From Trebonia sp. (GTDB taxonomy: Bacteria; Actinomycetota; Actinomycetes; Streptosporangiales; Streptosporangiaceae): DNA of 7,060 bases. Location of the stretch: assembly GCA_030038035.1 (NCBI GenBank), contig JASHPP010000744.1:1-7060 (forward strand), read 5' to 3'. The position numbers were made by a program, and so were the translations under genes. The notes below the pieces were generated by a model, which did not search any database, had not been told where the DNA came from, and was given only the letters and a program-made list of their open reading frames with translations. This document shows positions 6,970-7,060 of this stretch, piece after piece (the first letter of the stretch is position 1; each line of letters starts with the position of its first letter).

Positions 6970-7060
6970 CTATGCGGCGAGCACGGCCGTGATCACCCGG
7001 GCCGCTGCGGACGGCCCGTTCTCCGCGCTCAGCACGGCGCCTAGCTGTTTCGCCTGGGCC
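6970..7060 (-). CDS. C-terminal 29 residues of an unidentified protein, possibly a GT-B glycosyltransferase
   Basis: Reading in from the right edge, the minus strand encodes AQAKQLGAVLSAENGPSAAARVITAVLAA and then TAG at 6970-6972. The pattern of a helix with A-x-x-LG, a short acidic turn with G-P/A, and a closing helix AARVITAVL is common at the end of macrolide-glycosyltransferase-like and UDP-glycosyltransferase proteins. Twenty-nine residues are too few to be sure, and other families end in similar helices. Codon choice (strong G/C third positions) supports real coding. The gene lies upstream of the VOC gene on the same strand with about 196 bp between them. Confidence 0.4.
   Translation of the reverse strand, partial: AQAKQLGAVLSAENGPSAAARVITAVLAA

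Noticed and set aside
5973..6992. Plus-strand open frame of about 340 codons opposite the methyltransferase N-terminus and VOC gene
   Set aside because: Antisense to well-supported coding sequence and intergenic DNA; no recognisable domain and no start signal.

Overview
This is very GC-rich DNA whose genes use almost only G or C at third codon positions, start often at GTG and carry GGAGG-type ribosome binding sites. That fits a high-GC actinomycete (Actinomycetota, streptomycete or Streptosporangiales-like). The small membrane-protein families at 4477-5445 also resemble actinobacterial ones. I cannot name a genus. No tRNA, rRNA, CRISPR array, transposase or integrase is visible.

Layout. (1) 1-187, minus: the first 62 codons of a divergent enolase, running off the left edge. 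(2) 188-482: a divergent control region with a purine-rich enolase leader and a short perfect inverted repeat. (3) 483-2848, plus: a bacterial dynamin-like GTPase followed 32 bp later by a PAP2-type lipid phosphatase. (4) 2849-2988: a gap with a good -10 hexamer and three consecutive GC hairpins. (5) 2989-3887, plus: a 120-aa protein of unknown function (possibly DUF2007-like) overlapping a Nudix hydrolase by 10 bp. (6) 4042-4413, plus: a small charged coiled-coil protein. (7) 4414-4476: convergent junction with a possible two-way terminator. (8) 6773 down to 4477, minus: a VOC/glyoxalase-fold protein, a membrane-anchored SAM methyltransferase broken by a 5-bp tandem duplication, a 75-aa two-helix membrane protein, and a 241-aa membrane protein whose C-terminal third is a second copy of the 75-aa protein. 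(9) 6970-7060, minus: 29 C-terminal residues of a further gene, perhaps a glycosyltransferase.

How the genes may work together. The dynamin/PAP2 pair suggests membrane remodelling plus lipid-phosphate turnover. The Nudix pair looks like nucleotide-pool or NDP-X housekeeping. The minus-strand cluster is spaced like one operon (gaps of 60, 30 and 15 bp) and is dominated by membrane proteins.

The most informative points are the duplicated and fused small membrane gene, where remnants of the old ribosome binding site, start and stop can be traced, and the exact 5-bp duplication that splits the methyltransferase. I see no convincing new multi-gene system. Most of the window reads as ordinary chromosomal actinobacterial DNA with some local rearrangement.
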